This document shows, piece after piece, positions 18,172 to 26,816 of a stretch of 64,000 nucleotides of DNA (positions are counted from its first letter, which is position 1; every line of letters starts with the position of its first letter). The stretch covers positions 745,683 to 809,682 of the forward strand of contig NZ_FXWZ01000003.1 of assembly GCF_900184225.1 (NCBI RefSeq), written 5' to 3'. Under the pieces are notes generated by a model. That model did no database searches. It had not been told where the DNA came from and saw only the letters and a list, made by a program, of their open reading frames with translations. Source of the stretch: Brevibacterium ihuae (GTDB taxonomy: Bacteria > Actinomycetota > Actinomycetes > Actinomycetales > Brevibacteriaceae). The translations under genes and the position numbers were made by a program.

Positions 18172-18243
18172 CGAAGTGTGGTGGTTCCGGCGGAGAGTGG
18201 TACCTGCAATGCCACCACTCTCCGCCGTAAATCCCACAGTTCG
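18172..18243. repeat. Palindromic element with 30-nt arms
   Basis: 18189-18201 (GGCGGAGAGTGGT) and 18214-18226 pair perfectly across a 12-nt loop. Pairing continues outward with several mismatches to 18172 and 18243, giving 30-nt arms that decay away from the centre. It lies in the 241-base gap after the membrane protein gene and could end its transcript; there is no T-tract. Confidence 0.65.
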
Positions 18244-18404
18244 CGCGATGCCGGCGCTCGCGCCGCCTCGGCCGCGACTCGCCGAACGGCTCGGCCGGGA
18301 TGCGGACCTCACTGTCCCACCGATTGATTCTCGCTGTAACATGAAACCCGAATGATTGATACCCGATCGGTTCAGGTCCGTTCGGGTGGCAAAGGAGATG
18401 TTCG

Positions 18405-19592
18405 ATGACGCACAAGCCCCGTCCGCGCCCCGATACCCCGCACTACATGACCGAGGACCGCGTCGAGCTCCAGAAGCTCGCGCGCCAGTTCGCCCGCGAG
18501 GTCGTCCTGCCGATCGCCGACGAGGTCGACCCCGAGGAGGGACAGTTCCCCGCGGAGATGGTCCAGCAGATGGCCGACATGGGCTTCTTCGGCATCCTCA
18601 TCCCCGAGGAGTACGGCGGCCTGGGACTCGGCGTCTTCGAGTACTGCCTCGTCGCCGAGGAGCTGTCCCGCGCCTGGATGAGCGTCGGCGGACTGCTCGC
18701 TCGCGGCAACGGCATGGGCGGCGGCTTCTCCGAGGAGCAGGAGCAGCGCCTCCTGCCCAAGGTCGCCACCGGCGAGTACCTGGGCGCATTCGCCCTGTCC
18801 GAGGCCGAGGCCGGCTCCGACGTCGCGAACATCAAGTGCAAGGCGACCAAGGACGAGGCCACCGGCGAGTGGGTCATCAACGGCACCAAGATGTGGTGCA
18901 CCTACGCCGACCAGGCCGACTACATCATCCTCTTCGCCCGCACGAGCGTCGACGAGGACCCGAGCAAGCGCCACCGCGGCATCTCCGCCTTCCTCATCGA
19001 GAAGGAGCGCGGGACGTTCCCCGAAGGCATCTCGGGCACCCCGGCGCGCAAGATCGGGTACTTCGGCTGGAAGACCTGGGACCTCAACTTCGACAACTTC
19101 CGCCTGCCCGCCGATGCGCTGCTCGGCGAGGAGGGCAAGGGCTTCTACCAGGCAGTGTCCGGGCTCGAGGTGGGCCGCGCCCACACCGCCGCCCGCTCGA
19201 TCGGGCTGGCCCAGGCCGCGCTCGAGGACTCCATCGACTACATGCACCAGCGCACCCAGTTCAACCACAAGCTCGCCGACTTCCAGCACCTGCGCTTCAA
19301 GGTCGCGGACATGGCCGCGCAGATCGAGGCGTCCCGCCAGCTCATGTACCACGTGTGCACCCAGATCGACACTGGCCGCCGGTGCTCGAAGGAGGCCGCG
19401 ATGGTCAAGTACCTCGCCGCGGAGATGTCGGAGAAGGTGACGAGCGAGGCCGTGCAGATCCACGGCGGCGCCGGCTACACCAAGGACTTCGCCGTCGAAC
19501 GGCACTGGCGCGACGCCCGCCTGACGAAGATCTTCGAGGGCTCCTCCGAAATCCAGATGCGCATCATCTCCGACGAGCTCCTGGGCCGCTGA
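18405..19592 (+). CDS. Acyl-CoA dehydrogenase family protein
   Basis: A 395-residue FAD-dependent dehydrogenase that introduces the 2,3 double bond into an acyl-CoA thioester. The usual three domains are present: N-terminal helices (to about 125), a beta domain with FALSEAEAGSDVAN and WVINGTKMWCT, and a C-terminal helical domain. Its VQIHGGAGYT and IFEGSSEIQ motifs place the catalytic Glu at about residue 378, as in short/medium-chain enzymes. The start follows AAAGGAG. It stands alone between two palindromic elements; a CTGAAC half-site at 18366-18377 is only a weak match to the operator found at other acyl-CoA genes here. Confidence 0.93.
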   Translation: MTHKPRPRPDTPHYMTEDRVELQKLARQFAREVVLPIADEVDPEEGQFPAEMVQQMADMGFFGILIPEEYGGLGLGVFEYCLVAEELSRAWMSVGGLLARGNGMGGGFSEEQEQRLLPKVATGEYLGAFALSEAEAGSDVANIKCKATKDEATGEWVINGTKMWCTYADQADYIILFARTSVDEDPSKRHRGISAFLIEKERGTFPEGISGTPARKIGYFGWKTWDLNFDNFRLPADALLGEEGKGFYQAVSGLEVGRAHTAARSIGLAQAALEDSIDYMHQRTQFNHKLADFQHLRFKVADMAAQIEASRQLMYHVCTQIDTGRRCSKEAAMVKYLAAEMSEKVTSEAVQIHGGAGYTKDFAVERHWRDARLTKIFEGSSEIQMRIISDELLGR

Positions 19593-19630
19593 GGCGCCGG
19601 GCCGCCGCGGCTCGACCCCACGCTCGAACC

Positions 19631-19675
19631 AGCGATCTCCGGCGGTTCCGCTCTCGGGAACCGCCGGAGATCGCT
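19631..19675. repeat. Family I palindrome between convergent genes (candidate bidirectional terminator)
   Basis: 19631-19649 and 19657-19675 are perfect 19-nt inverted arms (AGCGATCTCCGGCGGTTCC) around a 7-nt loop GCTCTCG. The arm end GGTTCC and the 7-nt loop are shared with the elements near 29544 and 61328. It sits between the 3' ends of the dehydrogenase and the hydrolase and could stop transcription from both sides. Confidence 0.75.
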
Positions 19676-19727
19676 GTCTCAGAAGGTCACTTGACCGAGC
19701 CGCCCACTCCTGGCGCTCGGAACCGGG

Positions 19728-20762
19728 TCACCGCTCCGATCGGGACCAGAATTCTGTGAGATCACGGCCGAGCGCCTCGGCCTCCTGCATCGGCAGCGAG
19801 TGCGTGGCACCGGCCCACAGGGTCACCTCGGCGTCCGGCAGCAGCTCGTCGGCGCGACCGGCCGCCTTCTCCCCGCCCGCCAGGGAGTCGGTATCGCCGA
19901 ACGCGGCGTACACGGGCATGGTGAGCGCACGGAGCTCGTCGTCATCGAGCACTGCCGGCATCGGGAGCGCGGAGTGATAGTGCTCGCTGCCCGCACTGAT
20001 CATGCGCGCCACCGGGTCCTCGGGATCGTAGGGGACTCCCCCGATCTCACCGAGCGCACGGTTGCGCAGACCCTCGGGGATGAGTGGCAGTGATCCGACC
20101 ATCGCCCAGGCGAACTTCCCCACGGGCGGGTTCGCCACGGTCATGAACGGCTCGAGCAGGGTCAGCGATGCGACATCGCCGGGATGGGACAGGGCATAGG
20201 CTGCGGCACCTGCGCCGCCGAATGAATGCCCGACCACGTGCGCACCGTCGGGAGCGAGCTGGGCCAGTGCCTCGGAGATCCACTCCGCCTGGTCCTCGAA
20301 CGAAGCGATCGGCACCCCCTGCACCGACATCCCCGCGTCCCCGATCGCGTCGAAGGCGATCACCCGGCGGTGGGCAGCGAATCCCGCGAGGTTCTCCGCC
20401 CACATCGGGACTCCCGATGACATTCCCGGGATGAGCACGACCGGGACGGTGCCCTCGGCCTCCGGGCTCGACCATTCGTAGGCGCGGACGGTCCCGAACG
20501 CCGTCGGAAGGTCGTGGACCGCGGTGGGCTCGGGCAGGAATCGCATCGCCGCGTCGTACGACTCGGTGTAGTCGGCCCGGCCTTCGGCGGTCCGGAAGTG
20601 CCCGACGCCCGGGGCTCCGAAGAAGAACTCCCCGGTTGCGACGATACCGATGATCGCGAGGAGCACCGTCACGGCTCGGGCGATCCGGGATCCGCAGCCG
20701 CCGCGCCGCCGACCCTCGGTCGGCCGGGCGTCCTCCTCGGTGGACATGGTCGCCTCGGTCAT
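19728..20762 (-). CDS. Membrane-anchored alpha/beta hydrolase
   Basis: A 344-residue protein with a basic N-terminus, one membrane segment (about residues 29-48) and an alpha/beta-hydrolase domain. It has an oxyanion region VVLIPGMSSG, nucleophile Ser180 in GHSFGG, Asp in FGDTDS and His in GATHSLP. The substrate is unknown. The ATG at 20762 is preceded by GGGGAGG; a GTG two codons earlier is in frame but too close to that site. It is divergent from a TetR gene with only 67 bases between the starts and a shared operator, so it is probably repressed by that TetR. Confidence 0.87.
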   Translation of the reverse strand: MTEATMSTEEDARPTEGRRRGGCGSRIARAVTVLLAIIGIVATGEFFFGAPGVGHFRTAEGRADYTESYDAAMRFLPEPTAVHDLPTAFGTVRAYEWSSPEAEGTVPVVLIPGMSSGVPMWAENLAGFAAHRRVIAFDAIGDAGMSVQGVPIASFEDQAEWISEALAQLAPDGAHVVGHSFGGAGAAAYALSHPGDVASLTLLEPFMTVANPPVGKFAWAMVGSLPLIPEGLRNRALGEIGGVPYDPEDPVARMISAGSEHYHSALPMPAVLDDDELRALTMPVYAAFGDTDSLAGGEKAAGRADELLPDAEVTLWAGATHSLPMQEAEALGRDLTEFWSRSER

Positions 20763-20775
20763 GGGCACCTCCCCT

Positions 20776-20799
20776 TTTACAGTACGTTCATACTGTAAA
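20776..20799. promoter_or_regulatory. Perfect palindromic operator between the hydrolase and TetR genes
   Basis: TTTACAGTA, six bases, then TACTGTAAA: perfect 9-bp arms in the divergent promoter region. Position and symmetry fit a TetR-dimer site, and the neighbouring regulator at 20830 is the natural ligand. Confidence 0.8.
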
Positions 20800-20817
20800 C
20801 GGAGAGGAGTTGTTCCG

Positions 20818-20823
20818 TACAGT
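20818..20823 (+). promoter_or_regulatory. -10 box of a leaderless promoter for the TetR gene
   Basis: TACAGT lies six bases before the ATG at 20830. It also resembles half of the operator just upstream, so the repressor could act on its own promoter here. Confidence 0.5.
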
Positions 20824-20829
20824 CGTCAC

Positions 20830-21480
20830 ATGCCCAAGATCGTCGATCACGCCGAGCGCCGCAGCGAGATCGTCGTCGCACTGTGGTCCACCATCTACGC
20901 CGAGGGGATCAGCGGCGTCTCATTCGCCGCGGTCGCCCGTCACGGCGGGATCTCGATCGGCCGGATCCAGCACTATTTCGCCACCAAGCGCGACCTCGTC
21001 CTCGCCGGCGTGCGCGCGATCGTCGCGGCGGCGGAAGAGGATTTCCGGTCGACTCCGGAGGGATCCGAACACATCGGGGACGAGCCCGCACGTTCGTCCC
21101 GCGCAACCCCGATCGATGAAGGCGACGCGACCGATCACGCCGTCGACACGCTCCGCTCGCTCCTCACCGGGCAGATCCCCGAAACGCAGGAGGCCCGGAT
21201 CGGATCAGCCGTCTGGTCCGCCTACCTCGCGGCCTCGATGGCGGATCGCGAGATCGCTGCAGTCGTCCACGATGCGCTCGGCGGCACGCGGGAGCTCATC
21301 GCACAGCTCGTCGCGCAGATCCGACCGGACCTGGCACACGCAGAGGTCGGGACCCTCGCACTCCGACTCTCCGCCCTGCGCGACGGACTCGCGCACCAGG
21401 TGCTCCACGGCACCGCAGCGCCGGAATCCGCCCGGACGGTGATCGAATCGGAGATCGCCGCACTCACCAGCCGGGGGTGA
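20830..21480 (+). CDS. TetR family transcriptional regulator
   Basis: A 216-residue regulator with the N-terminal three-helix DNA-binding region at about residues 8-55 (RRSEIVVALWSTIYAEG, SFAAVARHGGISIGRIQHYFATK). The long C-terminal ligand/dimer domain resembles the TetR_C_6/BetI-like type. In-frame sequence upstream is a shadow of the divergent hydrolase gene; ATG 20830 has a matching leaderless -10 box. It probably represses the divergent hydrolase and itself through the palindrome at 20776-20799. The 3' end overlaps the convergent MmcQ-like gene by 17 bases. Confidence 0.9.
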   Translation: MPKIVDHAERRSEIVVALWSTIYAEGISGVSFAAVARHGGISIGRIQHYFATKRDLVLAGVRAIVAAAEEDFRSTPEGSEHIGDEPARSSRATPIDEGDATDHAVDTLRSLLTGQIPETQEARIGSAVWSAYLAASMADREIAAVVHDALGGTRELIAQLVAQIRPDLAHAEVGTLALRLSALRDGLAHQVLHGTAAPESARTVIESEIAALTSRG

Positions 21481-21832
21481 GGGCGAAGCTCGCGCGGATG
21501 AGGCGCTGCACCTCGGCGGCGTCGAGCGCATCCTCCGCGTCGCCGAGCAGCACGCTCGCCCAGCTGCCCTTGTGCATGTGATAGGCGGGAAGGACGCCGC
21601 CGCCGTCGAGCAGCGCATCGAGCTCGTCGGGGTCGACCTTGATGTTCATGACCTCGTGGACCGCGTCCCCGGCCAGTCCGAGCTTCTCCGCGGGCACGTC
21701 CATGACGAGCGCGAACCACTTGCCCGTGTCCGCGTGCCGCAGCACCGCGTAGTCCGGGTGGTGCATCCACGAGAAATCCGGTTCGATCGAGAACTCGTCG
21801 GCGACGAACGCGAGCACTGCGTCCCTGTCCAT
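21464..21832 (-). CDS. MmcQ/YjbR family (DUF419) small DNA-binding-fold protein
   Basis: A 122-residue protein in the family's usual size range. Markers are WMHHPDYAVLRHADTGKWFALVMDVP, VMNIKVDPDELDALL, GVLPAYHMHKGSWASVLL and a final helix, which match YjbR/MmcQ proteins (a CyaY-like DNA-binding fold). The cellular role is poorly known. A longer in-frame extension to 22087 is judged non-coding because it lacks family similarity; the ATG at 21832 has AGGGAAG ahead of it. Confidence 0.85.
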   Translation of the reverse strand: MDRDAVLAFVADEFSIEPDFSWMHHPDYAVLRHADTGKWFALVMDVPAEKLGLAGDAVHEVMNIKVDPDELDALLDGGGVLPAYHMHKGSWASVLLGDAEDALDAAEVQRLIRASFALTPGW

Positions 21833-22143
21833 GTCTTCCCTCTCGTCGTGGAGCCCGCGGCCGAGGCGCCCCGCACCCCGCCGCCACCACGATCCCACCC
21901 CGCAGCACACCTCGCCAATCCCGTGGTCTTGCATCCTCAATGCGACCGCTTCCCACCGATGCAACTGCTTCTCCTCTGTTTCGAAGCCACTGGGCCGGAA
22001 TTCGTTCGTCCATCGGAGAAACAGCTGCATCGTGCGTCCGAACGGCCGCCGTGCACCAGCATGCGGACCTGCCTCGACACCGCCCACCGGGAGTGATGGA
22101 ATATGAGCACCCGTCTATGCACCGATGATCGAGGAGGATCAGC
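21833..22143. other. 311-base divergent gap between MmcQ-like and alcohol dehydrogenase genes
   Basis: I see no gene or RNA here. It must hold the promoters of both flanking genes; only the GAGGAGG ribosome site at its right end is clear. Confidence 0.5.
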
Positions 22144-23205
22144 ATGCAGGTTTTCGCCGTCCACGGCCCTGGTGAGCCCGTCAAGGAGATCGAGGTCCCG
22201 ACCCCAGAGCTCGCCGGGAAGGAAGTGCTCGTCCGCATCACCCACTCCGGCGTCTGCCACTCCGACGTGCACTGCCAGGAGGGCCACTTCGACCTCGGCT
22301 CCGCCGGCAAGCTCCCGCTCGCGGCCTCGGGCGTCGAATGGCCGGCCGTCTTCGGCCACGAGATCGTCGGCACCGTTGTCGCCGCCGGACCGGAGGCCTC
22401 CGTGCAGCCCGGTGACACCCAGTACATCGTGTTCCCGTGGATCGGCTGCGGCAACTGCCAGGCGTGCCGCGAGGACCGCGAGAACTACTGTCCGCGCGGC
22501 CGGAACCTCAGCGTGGGCCTGCGCGGCGGCTTCGCGCGCGAGGTGTGGGTGCCCGACGAGCGGTACCTCATCGAGCTCGGCGATCTCGACCCCGCGTGGG
22601 GCGCGACGCTCGCCTGCTCGGGCGTGACGAGCTACTCCGCGGTGAACAAGGTGCTCCCCCGCGGCGAGGAGGACGTCGTCGCCGTGATCGGTGCCGGCGG
22701 CGTGGGCCTCATGGCCGTCGCAATGCTCAAGGCGCTCGGCCACAGGAAGATCGCCGTCGTCGACGTCAGCGACGAGAACCTCGAGATCGCGAAGAAGCTC
22801 GGCGCGACGATCACCTTCAACTCGAAGGTCGACAACCCGGGTGCCGCGCTCCTCGAGGCGACCGGGGGCAAGATCGCGGCGGCGATCGACTTCGTCAACA
22901 ACGGCGCGACCGCCTCGATGGCGCTCGGTGCGCTCCAGAAGGGCGGCCAGCTCGTGAGCGTCGGCCTGTTCGGCGGCGAACACACCTACCCGACGACGCT
23001 GCTCGCGCTCCAGGTCTTCACCATCCAGGGGAACTTCGTCGGCAGCCTGCCCGAGCTCAAGGCGGTCGTCGAGCTCGCCAAGACCCATGACCTGCCCAAG
23101 CTCCCGATCGTCGAGCTGCCGCTGAGCGCGGACAACATCAACTCCTCGCTCGAGGACCTCGCGGCCGGCAAGTCGCGCGGGCGCACCGTGCTCGTCGCCG
23201 ACTGA
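22144..23205 (+). CDS. Zinc-dependent alcohol dehydrogenase (AdhP/AdhT type)
   Basis: A 353-residue medium-chain dehydrogenase oxidising a primary alcohol with NAD. Catalytic zinc ligands are Cys38 (SGVCHSDVH), His72-Glu73 (FGHEI) and Cys158. The structural zinc lobe has Cys102, 105, 108 and 116 (GCGNCQACREDRENYC). The cofactor motif VIGAGGVG is at about 181-188, followed by an acidic VVDVSD that favours NAD over NADP. The start follows GAGGAGG. It is monocistronic, with a strong stem-loop 75 bases after the stop. Confidence 0.93.
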   Translation: MQVFAVHGPGEPVKEIEVPTPELAGKEVLVRITHSGVCHSDVHCQEGHFDLGSAGKLPLAASGVEWPAVFGHEIVGTVVAAGPEASVQPGDTQYIVFPWIGCGNCQACREDRENYCPRGRNLSVGLRGGFAREVWVPDERYLIELGDLDPAWGATLACSGVTSYSAVNKVLPRGEEDVVAVIGAGGVGLMAVAMLKALGHRKIAVVDVSDENLEIAKKLGATITFNSKVDNPGAALLEATGGKIAAAIDFVNNGATASMALGALQKGGQLVSVGLFGGEHTYPTTLLALQVFTIQGNFVGSLPELKAVVELAKTHDLPKLPIVELPLSADNINSSLEDLAAGKSRGRTVLVAD

Positions 23206-23280
23206 GCGGAGGCGTTCGCCACGGGCTGAGCGGTCCGTGCTCGTCGTCGGCTGAGCCCACCGTGCCGCTCCTGCGGACGC

Positions 23281-23320
23281 GCCGAGGCCCGGGATCCCGT
23301 CAGGGAACCCGGGCCTCGGC
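23281..23320. terminator. Strong stem-loop between convergent adh and wrbA genes
   Basis: GCCGAGGCCCGGG (23281-23293) pairs with 23308-23320; inner bases TCCC/GGGA extend the stem around a 4-nt GTCA loop. No T-tract follows, as is common in GC-rich actinobacteria. The rest of the 367-base gap 23206-23572 is repetitive GC-rich sequence with recurring GGGCCGGTC and no gene I can support. Confidence 0.6.
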
Positions 23321-23572
23321 TGTGCTGGTCGGTCTGATCAGACCTCGGCCACGCTGGTCACGCTCCGGCCGGGCCGGTCAGGCCCCGGCCGGACTGCTCC
23401 AGCTGTGTCTGCCGGGCCGGTCGGGCCTCGGCTGCGCCTGCCGGGGGGTCGGACATCGGGCCGGGCCGGTCGGGCAGAGCAGGTGCCCTACCCGACTCCG
23501 GCCACGTGCGCGCACCCTGCGCGGGACCGTACCCACACCCGGCGCGCGACCATCCGGCCGCGCCCGCGCGGG

Positions 23573-24172
23573 TCAGTCCGCGAGCTTGCCGGCGACCTCG
23601 ACGACGCGCTTCGCCATGTGCTCGAGCGCGTCGATGGTCGGCTGCTCGAGTGCGTTCTGGTTGTCCCCGCCGGTGATGTGGGAGACGCCGTAGGGGTTGC
23701 CGTCGACGAACTTGAGCTGGTCGGTGTAGCCCGGCGTCACGATGTAGCCGCCGAAGTGCATGATCATCTGGTAGATGTGCTGCAGGGTGGTCTCCTGCCC
23801 GCCGTGCGCGGTCTGCGAGGAGGTGTAGGCGGCGTAGACCTTGTTCGCGAGCTTGCCCTGGGCCCACAGTCCGCCGAGCGTGTCGATGAACGACTGGAAC
23901 GAGCCGGTGACGTTCGCGTAGCGGGTGGGCGATCCGAAGATCACGGCGTCGGCCCACACGATGTCGTCGCCGGTGGCCGCCGGCAGATCCTTCGTCGCCT
24001 CGTAGTTGGCGCTCCATGCGGGATTGTCCGCGAACACCGACGGGTCGACGGTCTCCGCGATGTGGCGGACGCGCACCTCGGCGCCGACGGCCTGAGCGGC
24101 GCGCTCGATCTCGGCGGCCATCTTCGTGCCGTGGCCGGTGGCGGAGTAGTAGATCACAGCGAGCTTGGTCAT
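23573..24172 (-). CDS. wrbA: NAD(P)H:quinone oxidoreductase, WrbA family
   Basis: A 199-residue flavodoxin-fold enzyme that reduces quinones by two electrons using FMN. The phosphate-binding loop YYSATGHGTK is at residues 9-18, then GSPTRYANV, YTSSQTAHGGQETT (the WrbA-specific insertion) and a C-terminal QNALEQPTIDALEHMAKRV. Length and motif order match WrbA. The ATG is preceded by AAGGGG at eight bases. Longer in-frame extensions upstream are shadows of the glpD gene. Confidence 0.94.
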   Translation of the reverse strand: MTKLAVIYYSATGHGTKMAAEIERAAQAVGAEVRVRHIAETVDPSVFADNPAWSANYEATKDLPAATGDDIVWADAVIFGSPTRYANVTGSFQSFIDTLGGLWAQGKLANKVYAAYTSSQTAHGGQETTLQHIYQMIMHFGGYIVTPGYTDQLKFVDGNPYGVSHITGGDNQNALEQPTIDALEHMAKRVVEVAGKLAD

Positions 24173-24409
24173 GGAGTCGACCCCTTCTGTTGAAACTTGG
24201 ATTACCTGTCTCTCCCACCCTAGGCGGTCCCCACCGGTCGGGGCCACCGTTCTGACCGGATACTCAGCCGACGCGGATACCGTGATCAGACCCGGCACCG
24301 CCTGCCGGACGCGGATCCGCGCGCACCTGCGCACAGCCCCGCGCACCCGCCCGGGCGGCGCCGGCCGCACGACCACCGACCGCACCCCGCCCCCGATCGA
24401 GGAAGCCCC

Positions 24410-26125
24410 ATGCGCACCGGACGCCTGAGCCCCGCGGCCCGCACCTCGGCGATCGCCGCCCTGTCCCGCACCTCGGCCGCGACCCCGCTCGACCTCCTCG
24501 TCGTCGGCGGCGGCGTCACCGGGGCCGGCGCCGCTCTCGACGCCGCGACCCGCGGCCTGCGAGTGGGCATCGTCGACGCCCGCGACTGGGCCTCCGGCAC
24601 CTCCTCGAAGTCCTCGAAGCTCGTCCACGGCGGCCTGCGCTACCTCGAGATGCTCGATTTCGGGCTCGTCGCCGAGGCGCTCCGCGAGCGCGATCTCCTC
24701 CTCACCACGCTCGCCCCGCACCTCGTGCGCCCGGTCACCTTCGTCTACCCGCTCGAGTCGCCGGTCGTCGAGCGGGCGTACATCGGATCCGGGATGGCGC
24801 TCTACGACGCGATGGCGATCCGTCCGGGAGCCCGGCGGGCGATGCCCCCGCACCGGCATCTGGGCCCAGGCCGCCTGCGCGCCCGGTTCCCCGGTCTGCG
24901 CACCGAGCACGGCGGGATCGAGTACGGCGATGCGCAGGTCGACGATGCGCGCCTCACCCACACCCTGATCCGCACCGCCGCGGCGCATGGCGCCATAGCG
25001 GTCAACCACGCCCCGGTCACCGGCTACCTCCGCGCTCCCGACGGCGGGATCTCCGGCGCCCACCTCCGCGACGAGCGCACCGGCGAGGAGCTCGCCGTGC
25101 ATGCCCGCCACACGCTGCTTGCCACGGGCGTGTGGACCGAGCGCCAGCAGCGGACCGCCGGCAGCGACTCCGGACTCCGCGTGCTCGCCTCCAAGGGCAT
25201 CCACATCACCGTGCCGTGCGACCGGATCGAGGCCGATCCCGGGCTCGGCGTCATCACCCGCACGGAGACCTCGGTCCTCTTCATCATCCCGTGGGACGAC
25301 CTCTGGCTCATCGGGACGACCGACACCCCATGGCGCGAGAACGTCACCGACCCGGTCGTCACCGCCGATGACATCGATCACGTCCTGGCCAATGCGAACG
25401 CGGTGCTCACCCGGCCGCTCACCCGGGCCGACGTGCTCGGCGCCTTCGCAGGCCTCCGGCCCCTCGTCCAGCCGCCGAAAGACTCCGACGACAGCACCCG
25501 GGTCTCCCGCGAGCACGCGGTGCAGGAGATCGCCCCCGGACTCACCGCCATCGTCGGCGGCAAGCTCACGACCTACCGGGTGATGGCCGAGGACGCGGTG
25601 GACGCCGTCCTCCGCGACCACCGTCCCCGTCCGCGCAGCCGCACGGAGTCGGTGCCCCTGCTCGGCGCCGACATCACCGATCTCCCTGCACCGCGGCGCG
25701 ATCGGCTGCGGACGGAGCACGGCTGGGACGACGCGCACATCGACCGGCTGCTCCACCGCTACGGGTCGCTGCTCGGCGAGGTGCTCGACCTCGTCGCGGA
25801 GCGTCCCGAGCTCGCGGCCCCGCTGGCCGGGGCGCCGCACTGTCTCCGCGCGGAGGCCGTCTACGCGGTGCGCGCCGAGGGCGCCGTCCGCCTCGACGAC
25901 GTGCTCCATCGCCGCCTGCGCCTCGATCTCGAGGTCGCCGACCGGGGTCTTGAGACGGCCGAGGCGGTCGCCAGGCTCATCGCCCCCGAGCTCGGGTGGA
26001 CGCCGGAGGAGACGACCGCCGAGGTCGAACGGTTCCGAGCCCTGATCGCGGCCGAGCGCGCCGCCGAGCAGTCGCCCACCGATGCCGAGGCCGTCGCGGA
26101 GTTCGCCCGGCACCTCGGGCGATGA
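24410..26125 (+). CDS. glpD: Glycerol-3-phosphate dehydrogenase (FAD-dependent)
   Basis: A 571-residue membrane-associated flavoenzyme that oxidises glycerol-3-phosphate to dihydroxyacetone phosphate and feeds the quinone pool. The N-terminal FAD motif VVGGGVTGAGAALDAATRG is at about 31-49, followed by SSKSSKLVHGGLRYLE, a hallmark of GlpD, and further on IIPWDDLWLIGTTDTPW and IVGGKLTTYR. The C-terminal domain is the usual helical DAO_C part. The start ATG follows GAGGAAG. Its stop overlaps the next gene (ATGA). Confidence 0.95.
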   Translation: MRTGRLSPAARTSAIAALSRTSAATPLDLLVVGGGVTGAGAALDAATRGLRVGIVDARDWASGTSSKSSKLVHGGLRYLEMLDFGLVAEALRERDLLLTTLAPHLVRPVTFVYPLESPVVERAYIGSGMALYDAMAIRPGARRAMPPHRHLGPGRLRARFPGLRTEHGGIEYGDAQVDDARLTHTLIRTAAAHGAIAVNHAPVTGYLRAPDGGISGAHLRDERTGEELAVHARHTLLATGVWTERQQRTAGSDSGLRVLASKGIHITVPCDRIEADPGLGVITRTETSVLFIIPWDDLWLIGTTDTPWRENVTDPVVTADDIDHVLANANAVLTRPLTRADVLGAFAGLRPLVQPPKDSDDSTRVSREHAVQEIAPGLTAIVGGKLTTYRVMAEDAVDAVLRDHRPRPRSRTESVPLLGADITDLPAPRRDRLRTEHGWDDAHIDRLLHRYGSLLGEVLDLVAERPELAAPLAGAPHCLRAEAVYAVRAEGAVRLDDVLHRRLRLDLEVADRGLETAEAVARLIAPELGWTPEETTAEVERFRALIAAERAAEQSPTDAEAVAEFARHLGR

Positions 26126-26652
26126 CCGCCCGGGCACGTCAGGGAACGCCGGCAGGCGACCGATCCGGCGCGGCTCCCGAGGCGGGCGACCGATCCGGGG
26201 CGGTTCCCGAAACGCATACCGCGCGGGACCCGGTGGACTGGCTGCTGCCCATCGATCCCGCGGCCCATGCCGAGCACCAGCCCGCCGACTGGCGCACGCG
26301 GGCCGATGCGACCGCGGTGTGGGAGGCGATCGGCGCCTCCCAGCGGATCCACCGGTGGTGCCTGCGCAGCGGGTTCCGCACGATGCGCACCGGCGACCGG
26401 ATTTGGGCCTACCTGTCGCTACGCCAGGAGCTGTGCGCGGTCGGCTCCGTGAATGCGGTCATCGAGGAGGCCGGAGACCGGTTCGTGCTCGTCGACTGGG
26501 ACGGCGAGCGCACCGCGGACCTGTGCCGCAACCCGCTCCCCCGCAGCGCGTTCGGTCAGGTGCCGATGTCGACGTGCCGGGCACGGGAGTCGACGGCGGC
26601 GGTGTTGGCGGCGCGGTTCGCGGACGAAGGCCGGGCGCCCGCGCGTCGGTGA
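26122..26652 (+). CDS. Uncharacterised protein coupled to glpD, possible EVE/PUA-like domain
   Basis: A 176-residue protein that I do not recognise with certainty. The first 30 residues are low-complexity with a repeated GDRSGA(A/V)PE. The core contains W...IGASQRIHRWCLRSG, TGDRIWAYLSLRQELCAVGSVNAV and DRFVLVDWDGERTADLCRNPL. The GD-x-aromatic strand, a later VG strand and the beta-rich pattern recall EVE/ASCH-type PUA-like domains that bind modified nucleic acids; this is inference. Its ATG overlaps the glpD stop, so it is co-translated with glpD, but no functional link is evident. Confidence 0.6.
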   Translation: MTARARQGTPAGDRSGAAPEAGDRSGAVPETHTARDPVDWLLPIDPAAHAEHQPADWRTRADATAVWEAIGASQRIHRWCLRSGFRTMRTGDRIWAYLSLRQELCAVGSVNAVIEEAGDRFVLVDWDGERTADLCRNPLPRSAFGQVPMSTCRARESTAAVLAARFADEGRAPARR

Positions 26653-26816
26653 TCAGCCGAGGAGGGCGCGGAGGATTCCGACCACCCGTGTCCACCGACT
26701 GCGACGACCGCTAATGTGGGCGCTGAACCCCGACGGGCCGTCGAGGTCGGCGTCCGGCGTCGCCCACGGATCCGCCGCACAGCCCTGCCGCCGCGCTGCA
26801 TCCGAAGGAGACCACT

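Noticed and set aside
18361..18377. Possible eighth copy of the CTGAACG operator before the ACAD at 18405
   Set aside because: Only the CTGAAC half on the minus strand matches; the other half and spacing do not fit the consensus.
23206..23572. Small coding frames in the GC-rich gap after the alcohol dehydrogenase
   Set aside because: The frames are repeats of GGGCCGGTC without start signals or protein similarity.
23573..26137. 854-residue minus-strand frame ending in WrbA
   Set aside because: Only the last 199 residues are WrbA; the rest is antisense to glpD, and an ATG with a ribosome site marks the WrbA start.
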